Assembly (NCBI GenBank): GCA_029204225.1
Contig: CM055113.1
Span: forward strand, 29,734,805 to 29,798,804
Source: Diphasiastrum complanatum
Lineage: Eukaryota > Streptophyta > Lycopodiopsida > Lycopodiales > Lycopodiaceae
Reading direction: 5' to 3'
Length of the DNA: 64,000 nt
Within the stretch, counting starts at the first letter, position 1; each line of letters starts with the position of its first letter. Of the stretch, positions 24,466 through 35,769 are shown piece by piece. A model generated the notes under the pieces. That model saw nothing but the letters and a program-made list of their open reading frames with translations. It searched no databases and was not told the DNA's origin. A program made the translations under genes and the position numbers.

Positions 24466-26571
24466 TTAAGAAGGTCTGGATCTGGTCCCCGACGCTGATG
24501 GGCCTTCTGAATAAATGGCTTGTCCTTGATGAGGATGTTTCGCTTGTATTGCCGGGATGGTTGGCGGTTGATCTGCTAGATCTGGAGCTCCCCCCTGGTC
24601 CATGCTCAAATCAACCCCTATATCCATTTGTACAGCTTCTTGGCCCGAAGGGGAGAATTGCGGCATGACTGGGACAGGGATTTGTGGTCCAGCTTCCAAC
24701 ACTTGAGTAGCGGCTTTTTTGTAGGCGTTGATGGTCTCTTTTGCCTTTGCCAACTCGGTTGAAGCTGCTCCTTTGAACCTATCAAAGTGGCCTTGGAATC
24801 CCTGAAGGGCCACTTTGTATATTTCCACTTTCTTGAATAAATACACAATCTTCGTCGGTGTGACCGGATGATCGGGTATTTGCGTTTGCAGATAGACATC
24901 ATGCTCAAAGGTGGTCGCATCCAATTCACCTTGAAGCCGTGTGCGATCTTGTTCGACCATCTGTAATTGCCCCTTCAGCAGCTGCACATGTTGCTTGACA
25001 TCTTGCACTGCCTTATCTACCTGATCCTGTGCGGTTGTCAGGGCATTTTGCAGGGAGCTTATGTAGGTTTCCAAGCGATCAGCTTGTTGCTGGGCCAATT
25101 TCTTTTCGCTTTCAGCCTTTCCTTCATGTTGTTTGGCTATCTTCACCTCTCGATCCAGCTGGACAATTTTCTGGCTGATCAGAGTGTTTTCGGATCCTAG
25201 AGATCCTCTGCTCCATTTTCTTTTTTTATCTAGCATAGACTGGACCACTTGCCCCAGGCTTGAAACTAACCCTAGAGCATCACCAGAATCTACAGTCGTG
25301 GAGGTGGCAGCAGCAAGAGACCCTGATGGTACTGTCCTTGGTAGGCGTGGAATAGGTGCCAAGGTCTCTTCTTCTTCAAAATTATCCTCTTCTTCAAACC
25401 CTTCAGCACCGTGGCGTCGAACTGCTTTGGTGACTTTACAGCTATGTCGACCCGAAGTGTGGCTGGGCTACCCTGTGTGGGTGGTTGTTGACTGACATCT
25501 TCGACACCAATAGTAGATTCATGGATATGCCCGAATCCTCTTCCAGGGGATTGGGGTTCAAAAGGTGCTGAGCTCTGGGGCATTTCAGACAGCCTGGGCA
25601 GCTGTGATGGGAATGGTAGGCCCAATGGTCATAGACTGTCCTTGTATGGGAGAAGAGGCGAGGGAAGCATCAAAGGCAAGGGGAATGGGAAGTTCAGTGC
25701 GAACAGCAGCAGGGGGTGGAAGCGTAGCTGACGAGGTATGCCTAGTGCGACATCGTGACGCGGAAGGTGAGTCAGGAATTACGATCTCGCTGCGTGGATG
25801 ACGACGACTATGAGAACTTGAGGCCTGATGAGATAACTCGATCGGTGCTTCTTCATAAACCGAAAGCACAGAATCCAGGTGGAAGCCATGGATTCTGTTT
25901 TCTAGGTGAGAAACGGCTAAGAGGGTCGATAAAGAGCCAGTGGCGAACTGCTGCCTAGTATTGGCCTTAATAGCTCGCTTGAGCTCACCAAAAACAATCT
26001 TGAACTAGTTATATGATTCAAGAGGGGCTTTGGCCAACTTAGTGTGGGACTCCACTATCCTGTGAAGGATTTGAGATGTGATGCGGTCTTTTATGAGGTT
26101 GCCAACCATCAGGAAATGATTCAATAGCTGGGCAGCGGCGTGGATGGAAGGCTCAGTGATGGCTTCCAAAAGGTAGCCATCATTAGTCCAGTGCAGATCG
26201 TTGGTGAGGTCAATGTATGGCTTGATGGCCTGTTTGGCGTGCTTGTGATTGGGTGAGGCTTGCGTACCGGATGAGATTCCTATAGCTTCAATGCGGCCTC
26301 AGTGACACGCGCCTGATGTGTGACTCCTTGGAAGGTTATATAAAACTTGGATTTCTCTTCCTTCCCTGTACTGAAGGCAAGAGTGATGAAATCCATATTG
26401 ATGCATCCCGAAAAGGCTGTCTCATGAATACCCATTGCAGTGAGTAGAAGCACCGCAAGGGTCATCCACTGAGTGACCATGCTTGTGCTAGAAAGAATCA
26501 TGATGTCCGTTGTAGATGGGACATCACGATGGATAGTATAGCGCGAAGACTAGGAAGTATCAGTAGAAGAC
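24466..26571 (-). pseudogene. additional gypsy ORF with C-terminal coiled coil
   Basis: Between integrase and 3' LTR, on the same strand as pol, a long but broken frame runs from ATG at 26571. Pieces read MVTQWMTLAVLLLTAMGIHE, then (other frame) KPYIDLTNDLHWTNDGYLLE and AAAQLLNHFLMVGNLIKDRI, then a Ser/Pro-rich middle and, at 25362-24466, a clean C-terminal frame of about 298 residues. The latter has a heptad-rich coiled coil (LDREVKIAKQHEGKAESEKK, LETYISSLQNALTTAQDQVD) and an acidic/proline tail. No known enzyme motif is visible. Position and strand make it an element-encoded accessory protein. At least two frameshifts and an early TAG (after MSSTDTS) break it. Function unknown. Confidence 0.75.
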
Positions 26572-27400
26572 ATGATGATCAGAAAGGAATTATAAACGCG
26601 TGAAAGTGTATCAGAAGGCAATGCAGGAAATTTGGAAGGCTTTGGTTGCAAGAAAAATTTGCAAGAGCTTCGCTAGCACAACTGAGGAATGAATCGAATT
26701 CAGCCAACTTATAGGTGAATTTGGTGGGTCCATTACACTGAATAGTAGTTTGGCTGATCAGTTCTGAACAAAAATTTGCAGGCATGTACAGTACTGTGAT
26801 AATAGGGTACAAAAATCTCGGCGAAGGTTTCTAGGGATCTTAACCTATCAGGCAAACGTTTTTCAGGGCTGGCGAAGGATGAACCTTCGCCCAGGAGGGT
26901 CCTTCGCCCAGGTACTGTCATAAATGCATTTTTTCACAATCTGAACTTATGGACAACCTAATTTTGACATTTTGAGATCATCTAGCAGGTCGGCGAAAGT
27001 TCATAATGAGGTTATGATGCTCGACGAAGGTTCTCAAAATGGCATATCACTGAACATTCGCCTGACTCAAAAATTGAATTTTCTCTTGTCAAAAACCTTC
27101 GCCTACCTCAATTTAGATAAATCAAGGGTGGATGTGCAGTCTGAGAGCTCAGCAAAGGTTTCTGATACTGTATTGGCCAAATGTGCCCAAAATAATAATT
27201 TTTTAAGTCATTTTCCATAAAAAAAAAATATTGTGCATCTTTTTCCTTATGTTGATGACTTTTTGACTTTTGCTCATCAGTCTTTCCTTATTTTTATTTC
27301 TTTTTGTAACTGTCTTTTTCCAAAAAAAGGTCAGCAAATTAGATACTGAAAACAAGAAATTGGAAAACAAATAAATCAAAAAAATATATTCAGATCAGGC
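26572..27400 (-). repeat. gypsy spacer rich in GGCGAAGGTT / AACCTTCGCC motifs
   Basis: This non-coding spacer between integrase and the extra ORF carries copies of GGCGAAGG in both orientations (about 26820, 26871, 26890, 26905, 26993, 27030, 27098). The same decamer recurs in the leader of both gypsy copies. No gene is visible. Confidence 0.6.
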
Positions 27401-28545
27401 TTGCTGAACTGGCGGAGCAGGCTGCCAAAACTTGCGTAATCGGCTGTCATTTACTGGAGTATCAAATCGTTTTCCATCCAAGTGTTCAAGAATTACTGCA
27501 CCATAGTTCAGGATTTCCTTCACTTTATACGGCCTTCACCAGTAAACTTCAACTTACCCTTGATCAGCTTGGTTTTGTACATCAATGCAAGATCTCCTAC
27601 TTCCAGATCTTTCTTGTGCAATCGACGAACGTGCCATGTCTTGCGGCGGGCTTTCTCTGCTGCTAAGGCATGAACTGCCATCAATCAGGTTTCACATAAT
27701 TTGTGCAATGCTTTATGATGGAGTTGTAAAAACATATCATCATTTAATCGTTCCGTTGTTGTTGTGCGTAAAGATGGAATTAAAAATTCAATTGGCATAA
27801 CAGCATCTTGACCATAAATCAGTTGAAAAGGTGTTTGATTTGTACTATTTTTGTAAGGGGTTCTGAATGCCCATAATGCTGCATACAGTTTATGTTCCCA
27901 ATCCGACCGACTCGCTTCAACTGTCTTTGTCATAATGGTGCAGAGAATCTTATTGGAAGATTTAGCTTGGCCATTCCCTCTAGGATAATAGGGAGTACTA
28001 AATCTGTGTATAACAAAAATATCTTCCAGTAAACACTTTATTGTTTGATTAACAAAGTGTGTACCCCAATCACTGACAATTTCGATCGGACATCCAAATC
28101 TGATAATAATATTTTCATATAGAAACTTGGCCATAGATTTCGCATCAGCCACTTTGGCAGCTTTGGCTTCAACCCACTTGGTCATATAATCAGTTGCGAC
28201 GATAATGTATCGGGCCTAAGATCCTTGCGCAGCAGGATGAATAGGACCAACATAATCCAGTCCCCATTTTTCAAACGGTGCTTGCGATAAAACCGGATGT
28301 AAGGGTTCATAATTTTGTCGAGTAGGCTGTCGTGCTCGCTGGCAGACATCACATGTCTGAATAAAATTTTTTGTGTCCTTATGAAGCGTAGGCCACCAAC
28401 AACCGGATTGCAAAAGTTTGCGAACAGTAATATCTGTAGAGAAGTGTCCTCCACCCATGCCATTATGTGAAAACATGATTAAATCTGGTACTTCGTGCGG
28501 TAAAACACATCTTCGTAAAATATTATCTGCTCCACGATGATACAA
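27400..28545 (-). pseudogene. gypsy integrase of the inner element
   Basis: The zinc-binding half (MGGGHFSTDITVRKLLQSGC, then CDVCQRA) is followed by the catalytic core: first Asp in KWGLDYVGPIHP, second in IVSDWGTHFVNQT, third position in PRGNGQAKSSNKI. The third catalytic residue is K where the outer copy has E (GQAESSNK), so the DDE triad is broken. A stop separates the zinc half (ends 28216) from the core, and TGA follows HKALHKLCET at about 27685. Remnants of the C-terminal SH3-like part (KDLEVGDLALMYKTKLIKGK) lie at 27530-27640. Confidence 0.88.
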
Positions 28546-28596
28546 TTATCCTGCAATTAATTGATAAGGTTGAGCCTTATGGATCAATTGTCTTTT

Positions 28597-29408
28597 CTAT
28601 ACTTTTGTCAAAGAGTCATTCGGTTGTCCTAGCATCAAGTACTCAACAATATCTGCCGCCCACTCAAGTACTGCTTCAACATAGAACAACGCAACATCTG
28701 GCAGTTCATCATCCACTTCAGTATTAACTGGTGCGAATTCCATTCGCGAAACGTGATCGACTAGATAATGTTGCTTCCCCTTTCTGACCACAATTCGAAA
28801 GTCAAATTCAGTCAATAATAATAACCATCTTGCAATACGTCCAGTATTACACATCTTATTTACCAAGTAAAGTAACGGTTGATGATCCGTATAAAATGCA
28901 AAGTGCATTTCCATGAGGTAGTGATGAAATTTTCGAACAGAAAAAATCATGGCTAGCGCTTCACGTTCTGTTGTTGAATAATTCTTCTCTGGATCTGTAA
29001 GCTGTCTGCTTGTGAATCGTATAGGATAATCCTTCTTATATCACCTGGCTTCGTCAAAACTGATCCAATGGCGTATTTTGAGGCATCAGTATGAACATGA
29101 AACTCTAATGTCCAATCTGGAGAATGCAGTATTGGTGCCTCTACTGTCCAAATAGGAACAATAGTTAATTTGTATATAGGTCGTGCTAAATCCGCAAAGA
29201 AGATAATAAAAATTCGATAGTAGTTCACATGACCCATAAACACATAAACTCCTCGAATTGTTGCTGGCGGTGGCAATTCCACAATAACTTTGATCATAGA
29301 ATAATCGGTGAGAATACCATGTCGTGATATCACATGTCCAAGCACAACTCCGTGCGAAACCCATATCTGGCATTTTCTGGATTCAGAGAAATCTAATATT
29401 TGCGGCAT
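28597..29408 (-). pseudogene. gypsy RT thumb and RNase H of the inner element
   Basis: Segments read CQIWVSHGVVLGHVISRHGI, ELPPPATIRGVYVFMGHVNY (thumb/connection) and HVHTDASKYAIGSVLTKPG (RNase H first strand), then FSVRKFHHYLMEMHFAFYTD and RIARWLLLLTEFDFRIVVRK. The expected link between the DASKYAIG strand and the KFHHYL part is garbled by frameshifts near 28950-29040. Confidence 0.85.
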
Positions 29409-30178
29409 CTTTCAAAGACTTTCTTCAATCGATCCAGGTGGTCTATATCTGTACTATGAACTCCCAAGTCGTCCAAGTAAATTTCAAGAAATTTTTGTAG
29501 ATAATCTTTAAAGGCAAATTGCATTACTCTTTGGAATGAACTTGGTGCATTACAGAGTCCAAACGACACTACTTTGTAAGCATAGGTGTCCCATTTTGTT
29601 GCAAAAGCAGTTTTGTGACGATCGGCAGGTGCAATCTTAATCTGGTTATAACCACTAAATCCATCCAGGAAACTATAAGCTTCTGCTCCAGCAAGGCGAT
29701 CCAAAATGCTTTCAGTAAAAGGTAACAAAAAGTGATCCTTCCGTGTCACTTTATTCAATGCTTTGAGATTCACACAAATTCGCAATTTCCCATTTTTCTT
29801 AGGAACAATGACAATCGGTGAAATCCATTCGGTATGCTCAATCTCATAAATGAAATCGGCGTCAAGCAGTCTCTTAAGTTCTTTCTTTATCAGATCTACC
29901 ACATTAGGATTACAGCGATAGAACTTTGTAACCTTTGGTACTGCATCAGGTACTAAAGGTATGGTATGTTCAATGACTGATGTCAGAATACCCTTCAAAT
30001 CTTGATAAGTCCATGCAAAACAATCTTGATACTTAATAAGTAACAAACAGAGTGCTTGATACTGTTCAGGAGTAAGTTGTGATCCCACTAGTACAATCTT
30101 TTCCGGTTCTCCTAGTTCTACAAGATTCATTGGTTGCGTCCTAACTGGGCCATCGTAAATCTCTTTAGAATCTGGCAT
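29393..30178 (-). pseudogene. gypsy reverse transcriptase of the inner element
   Basis: A 260-residue open frame covers the RT fingers and palm: HTEWISPIVIVPKKNGKLRI, CVNLKALNKVT, AYSFLDGFSGYNQIKIAP, TYAYKVVSFGLCNAPSSFQR, and the catalytic YLDD in IYLDDLGVHS. All three palm aspartates are present (LDG and YLDD). The piece itself is intact; it is disconnected from its neighbours by stops. Confidence 0.9.
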
Positions 30179-30999
30179 GCTTTAGGTAAGATGATAACCA
30201 CATCATCCAGTTTATAACGTTTAAAATGCTCTGGCATATCACGTTGGACTACATTTGCTTGTTCTTTTTCGAAAGGACTTGTCTTGGATCTTCGTTTAGT
30301 CTTTTTAGCAGGAATTGATCGTGGAGATGATGACTTTCGGGATGATAAATTTTTCTTCACAGGTGAAGACTTTCTAGACGATAATGTCTTGCTGGAAATC
30401 TGACTTGAAGAATCATTCTTGACTTTTCCTTTGCCTTTATCCAATAAATGTGGCAGTTTCTTTGAATCAATCTTTTGAGGGGGATTTTCCCATTTCAGGA
30501 CCGTATTATAATGTTGCTTTGCTTGTTTCTTCGTCATTGAACATGTGATCCTGTCTCCCTTCAATATAACTGCTTTGGGCGATTTGATTGTTGGTTCATC
30601 AGGAACATTACGCACTCCAAATCTGGTCGGATCCATATGATGTAGAGTCTGTTCATCCATAAGTTCTGCATTGCCATCATAAGTTAAGGCATGGCTCATT
30701 GGTATGAGATCGTCCTCAATTGGATCTGGTATAGGTTCCGTTGATATCCAGACTACATTCAACACATTTAGTGTAAACGTGATTGGCATATCCAAAGTTC
30801 GATCTAATAAGGAAATCTTGCTCATCTCTAGTTGAATATTTTGTTGACACATATATCTTGTTGTACAATCAATTGTTGCAAGAGCTTCGTTCCAATTGAT
30901 AGTATCCGTTTGAGAATCGTAGTGAATTCCCAATTTTTTCTCTGGTCGATCACAAGTGTGATCCGTTGTTGATGAATCGTCATCCGCTTTTTGAACCAC
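30127..30999 (-). pseudogene. gypsy protease-RT linker of the inner element
   Basis: A 290-residue frame follows the protease. It contains HMDPTRFGVRNVPDEPTIKS (the sequence into which the inner element inserted in its relative) and a Ser/Lys-rich low-complexity stretch (repeats of SSRKSSPVKK). It overlaps the RT frame by about 50 bases in another frame, showing a frameshift. No enzymatic motif. Confidence 0.75.
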
Positions 31000-31157
31000 T
31001 GGTTTGATAGTCCAAGTCGTAGAATCAACTTTAACTGCACGTTCACGATTTTCAAAAGTGATTTTTCCGGTACCCCAGTTATGAATTACTTGCGCAACTC
31101 ATAACCATGGACGTCCTAAGAGAACTCGGTAGACATTTGGTGCTTCTGGTAAGTCCA

Positions 31158-31658
31158 TCACGACAAAAGTAATGACGAACTGTATCCTGACAGGTATATC
31201 TTCCACCATTCCATTTGATCAGCTAGCTTAATAGCAAAAGTAGCAGGCTTAATCTTTGTAAGGCCCCATTTTGTACATAGCTTTGTAGAAATCAGGTTAG
31301 CTCCTAAACCGCCATCTATCACGGCTGCTTCTTTAGAAAATTGTCTATGCTGTATCGGCAGAGTGATATTCTTTTGTTCACTTTCCCAAGCGGCTCCAAC
31401 ATGGAGTACATCGTTAGATTCTTCATATCCAGCACAAAAAAGCGGCTCCTGATGGTCTTCTGATTCTTCTTGAGCTAACTTTTGCGCTAAGACTTCTTTT
31501 GCTTTTGGCACCAACTTTAGGAACTCTCCCAATGAAATATTGATCTTGCTAGACAAAATGTTTATGAGTAATTCTGTATGCGGTGCTTCCGATTTTCCAT
31601 TCGTTTTTTCCATTGAGGACACTCGTACATTGTGCGATTTCCTGTACAAATAGAACAC
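31158..31658 (-). pseudogene. gypsy aspartic protease of the inner element
   Basis: About 166 residues contain AAVIDGGLGANLISTKLC, which fits the retroviral-type active site with DGG in place of DS/TG, followed by WGLTKIKPATFAIKLAD. A fragment of zinc knuckle (WCSICTG in another frame) lies just upstream. It would cleave the gag-pol polyprotein. Frameshifts isolate it. Confidence 0.72.
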
Positions 31659-31697
31659 CAGATATTTTCCCTGGTAGGAAAAGTCTTTGCCAACTTC

Positions 31698-32477
31698 TTA
31701 GGTTTCCTTATTCACTTCTCCGTGGAAATTTTTCAATGCTTTGATTTTCTCATCAAATTGCAACTGCAACTTTTCCATCTGTTTCTGCTGGGTCTTCCCA
31801 AGTTTCTCGAACTCATTGAGCATCATTGTAGTAGCATTGGCATTCATTGATGCAATAGTGGTGGATGTCATAGTAGTCTGCCCTATTGTATAAGGCAACA
31901 TACTGACATTCGGCTCATCATATGAATCTTCATCCTCCTCCCGAATTGCATCGTCCATAGCATTTTGCAAAAGTGCATACTCATTATGGCGTTTCAACTC
32001 ACGTCTGATCCGTTTAGGTAGACTTGACAAAAATCACATAATCATGGCATTTTCATTAATCAACTCAGGTTCACATTCAGATCTAAGACGTTTCACCCTT
32101 TTGATGTAATCTCGAACCATTTCCCGCTTTCCCATTTTAATTTTACTTACAAGTAGGAAAGGGTCTTCCATAAACTTCCGCGGTTTGAACCGTGTGATAA
32201 GGGCTCGTTTAACAACCTCCCAATCTGTACGCTCAGTTTCATCTTGGTTATAGTACCAATCTTGTGTTGCGCCCTTTAAGGCCATAGGAAACAGCTTAAG
32301 TTTATCTTGAGGATAAATCTCACCATAGACCTCACAGGATTCAGCATAGATCTGAAGAAATCTAACTGAATCTGTTAATCCATTATATTTTGGTAGATCC
32401 AATCGGGGTGCTCTTCTAACAATAATTGGATTGACCTCCTGTGGAGCACCTTCAGGAGCAGCTCCAGGGGCAGCCAT
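31698..32477 (-). pseudogene. gypsy gag of the inner element
   Basis: ATG at 32477 opens MAAPGAAPEGAPQEVNPIIV, then APRLDLPKYNGLTD and DKLKLFPMALKGATQDWYYN. A TGA near 32033 replaces the Trp seen in the outer copy (MIMWFLSGL), after which the same frame continues to a stop after HGEVNKET. The RALITRFKPRKF segment is intact here but stopped in the outer copy. Confidence 0.88.
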
Positions 32478-32479
32478 CT

Positions 32480-33626
32480 TTACAAATTTAGATCAAATCA
32501 ATAATGAGATTGGATATAGATTTTTTCAAAAAAAACTATCTCAGATTAGATCTGCTAGCTCTATTCCACTTTTCAAAAATCTGATTCTATATGATGAAAA
32601 ACTTTCCGAAATTCGATCAATCGATACTTCTCAAAAATGATAAATCTCTCAAAATCCAATTCAGAATATATCAGATTTGATTCAAATTTTGACAGAGACT
32701 TGATCTGGAAAATCAGAAACTAAAAATAGGACTGGCGAAGGTTCTCTAGGCGAAGGTTGTCTCGGCGAAGGTTCAACAGTGCTATTTTGGAAAACAAACT
32801 CTCTGAACACTTTTCTTGGCAATTTCTTGGGAAATAAACTTCGCCGACTTCTCAGATGGAAGATCTAACACAGATAAAACTATGGAAAACCGGACGATGG
32901 TTTTTGACACAAGAAAATATAGTTTTTGTAATCTGACGAGAGTAAAAATCAAGATTTTTTGTGAACTGATCAAGATGAATCTTCGTCGAATTTAAAAATA
33001 GTATTTTTTTATAAATAGAATGTTCTGAAAACTTGGCGAAGGTTCTGGCGAAGGTTCTGGCGAAGGATTAAGAGTAATACTGATAATTTTGTAAAAATAT
33101 GACAATATGACAACTAATCCTTTGAAAAGCTTTCTATTTTTGGTATTATTCTTTGTCGACCTGGCAGTAGATAGATCTGAATCACATCTAAGCACAGTTA
33201 ATCGAGCAAAGGTTCTTTTTCTGTATTTTTTAGGGTTCTAATAATTTTTGATATTTTTTTGGTGGTTTTTTGGATGTTTCTGAAAATCTGTTGGGAATTA
33301 TTCTTCGCCTTTCAAACTGAAGGTTTTGTAAGCAAAACCGAAGGCGTTTGCAGCTCGACGAAGGTTTCTTGAAAGAGGATAAAAAGTTCTGAGCCTTGAT
33401 GATGCTTTTTGTCTCTTTTTGACCAAATTTGACAGATTGGACCGATTTTTGTTATTTTCTCTGATATCTCAGATCCAAATGGATCTTAAGATTGATGATC
33501 TGAATAGCTTTCTCAATCCCAAACTAACCCTAAAATGCAGATTTAGCACTATTCATGCTACGACAAGATGCCTAATGCAAGCTAACCATCAACCAAACAT
33601 GTTGTAAACTGAAAAATTGGCGTAGC
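32480..33626 (-). other. leader of the inner gypsy element
   Basis: Untranslated region between primer binding site and gag. It is collinear with 20294-21498 of the outer copy. Its main feature is repeated GGCGAAGGTT, including three in tandem at about 33034-33068. No gene. Confidence 0.8.
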
Positions 33627-33644
33627 TCCCCGGCAACGGCGTCA
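33627..33644 (-). other. primer binding site of the inner gypsy element
   Basis: On the minus strand: TGACGCCGTTGCCGGGGA, close to the tRNA-Asp-type site TGGCGCCGTTGCCGGGGA. It lies four bases inside the 5' LTR terminus. Confidence 0.85.
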
Positions 33645-33648
33645 AAAT

Positions 33649-34405
33649 TGTAGTGGGTTTCTTTCCTTACCTAACCTGAATCCAAGATCTAGTCAATCTA
33701 GCATCAAAGAGACGGAGTTAGTTGTCACACATAGGTTCGTTCCCATGAGAGCGATAGTATAGCTTCAGATTTTGACATGAATGGAGGATCTAACACTAAC
33801 ACCCATTAACACTAAGCATTAACACTACATCCATTAACCCTACTTCCATTAACCCTAAATCCACAACAATGATAGAACTTACTCTTCTCTCTCTCTTTTT
33901 CTCTCTCACAAAAAGCATAAGAAATAGCAATCCCAATAATGATCAAATCCAACAATTAACAAATATAAAGGAAGCATGAGAAATGGAGGAAAAGAGAGGA
34001 AGAGCAAGGACATTCATCAATCCATTTCTAAAGAGAACCAATGTGCTTTATTGAAATGAGAAAATGAACATCAGGAACAACTCGAGCTGGTTGCTTTTTA
34101 TAGTAGAGAGGAGGACCTTGGCCTTTGAATCCTGTTGGTCCAGTCTTGCCTCTCTTTTCATTCAAATTTAAAAAAGTGTGAGAACCATCAAAATTGGAAG
34201 AAAACCCAACTTTATTCACTAGCTTAACATTTAGGCACTGTGACATTAACAGTCCCTCAAAAAGGCCTAAAGTCCTTTTATTAACATTCTAATTAATCAA
34301 ATAACTATGTGGTCATCGGGTTGGACTTACACACGCAGGGTGCCAAATCCCTCTCACTTATTAACTAGGGTTAGGGTTGCCTTGAGATCCGCAAACCCTC
34401 CAACA
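33649..34405 (-). repeat. 5' LTR of the inner gypsy element
   Basis: 757 bases from TGTAGTGG to CCAACA on the plus strand, the partner of 22974-23700. It carries the extra CATTAACACTAAGCATTAAC block near 33806-33835. Flanked on the right by the ATCAT target duplication (34406-34410). Confidence 0.94.
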
Positions 34406-34410
34406 ATCAT

Positions 34411-34972
34411 ATGGATCCGACCAAATTTGGAGTGCGTAATGTTCCTGATGAACCGACGATAAAACCACCTAAAACAGTTATATTGAAAGAAGACAGGATC
34501 ACATGATCAATGATGAAGAAACAAGCTAAGCAACATCATAATACGGTCTTGAAATGGGAAAATCTTCCTCGAAAGATTGATTCAAAGAAGGTGCCACCCT
34601 TATTGGATAAAGGCAAAGGAAAAGTCAACTCTGATTCTACAAGTCAGAAATCTAGTAAGACATCATCGTCTAGGAAGTCTTCACCTTTGAAGAAGAGTTT
34701 ATCTTCTCAGAAGTCATCACCTCCATGATCGATTCCTGCTAAGAAGGCTAAGCGAAGATCCAAGACAAGTCCTTTCGAAAAAGAACAAGTAGACGTAGTC
34801 CATCATAATATGCCCGAATATTTTAAACGTTATACACTGGATGATGTGGTTATCATGTTACCTAAAGCGCATCGTGAATCTAAAGAACACATGCCAGAAT
34901 TGAAAGAGGTTTACGATGGCCCAACTAGGATGCAGCTAATGAATCTTGCTGAACCAGGAGAACTGAAAAAGA
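34411..34972 (+). pseudogene. gypsy linker of the outer element, right half
   Basis: Resumes the interrupted coding sequence: MDPTRFGVRNVPDEPTIK, then KKQAKQHHNTVLKWENLPRK, a Ser/Lys-rich block and MPEYFKRYTLDDVVIMLPKA. Stops occur at about 34504 (TGA) and 34726-34728 (TGA), so it is dead. Confidence 0.85.
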
Positions 34973-35764
34973 TTGTACAAGTTGGATCACAACTTAATCC
35001 TGAACAGTATCAAGAATTCCACATGTTACCATACCATACCTTTAGTACCTGATGCAGTTCCAGAGGTTACAAAGTTCTATCGCTGTAATCCTAATGTTGC
35101 GGATCTGATAAAGAAAGAACTTGAAAGACAGTTTGATGTCGATTTCATTTATGAGATCGAGCATACTGAATGGATTTCACCGATTGTCATTGTTCCTAAG
35201 AAGAATGGAAAATTGAGAATATGTGTGAATCTCAAAGCATTGAGCAAAGTGACGTGGAAGGATCACTTTCCGTTATCTTTCACTAAAAGCATTTTGGATT
35301 GCCTTGATGGAGCAGAAGCTTATACCTTCTTGGATGGATTTAGTGGTTACAACCAGGTTAAAATTGCACCTACAGATCGCCACAAAACTGCTTTTGCAAC
35401 AGAATGGGGCACCTATGCTTACAAAGTTATGTTGTTTGGACTTTGTAATGCACCAAGTTCATTCCAAAGAGTAATGCAATTTGCTTTTAAAATTTATCTG
35501 CAGAATTTTTTTGAAATTTACTTGGATGACCTGGGAGTCCATAGTACAGATACAGACCACCTGAATCGATTGGAGAAAGTATTTGAAAGATGCCGCAAAT
35601 ATCAGATTTCTCTAAATCCAGAAAAATGTCAGATATGGGTTTCCCACGGAGTTGTGCTTGGACATGTGATATCGAGACATGGTATTGCCACAGATGTGGA
35701 ATTGCCACCGCCAACAACAATTCGTGGAGTTTATGTGTTTATGGGTCATGCAAACTACTATTGA
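34973..35764 (+). pseudogene. gypsy reverse transcriptase of the outer element
   Basis: Fingers, palm and thumb: HTEWISPIVIVPKKNGKLRI, CVNLKALSKVTWKDH, AYTFLDGFSGYNQVKIAP, LFGLCNAPSSFQRVMQ, IYLDDLGVHSTD and EKCQIWVSHGVVLGHV. Compared with the inner copy, about 28 codons are deleted after PEQYQEF, and another short deletion follows SRHGIATD. YLDD is intact. Confidence 0.88.
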
Positions 35765-35769
35765 ATTTT

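Larger units (their letters stand above)
22974..34405 (-). mobile_element. inner Ty3/gypsy element, 11.4 kb, with both LTRs and an extra 3' ORF
   Basis: Minus-strand order: 5' LTR (34405-33649), primer binding site, leader, gag, protease, linker, RT, RNase H, integrase, a spacer, an additional ORF with a coiled coil, 3' LTR (23700-22974). Protease-RT-RNase H-integrase order and the extra ORF between integrase and 3' LTR fit Tat-like gypsy lineages; that lineage call is inference. No chromodomain is present. Stops and frameshifts in gag, RT/RNase H, integrase and the extra ORF mean it is not autonomous now. Confidence 0.95.
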
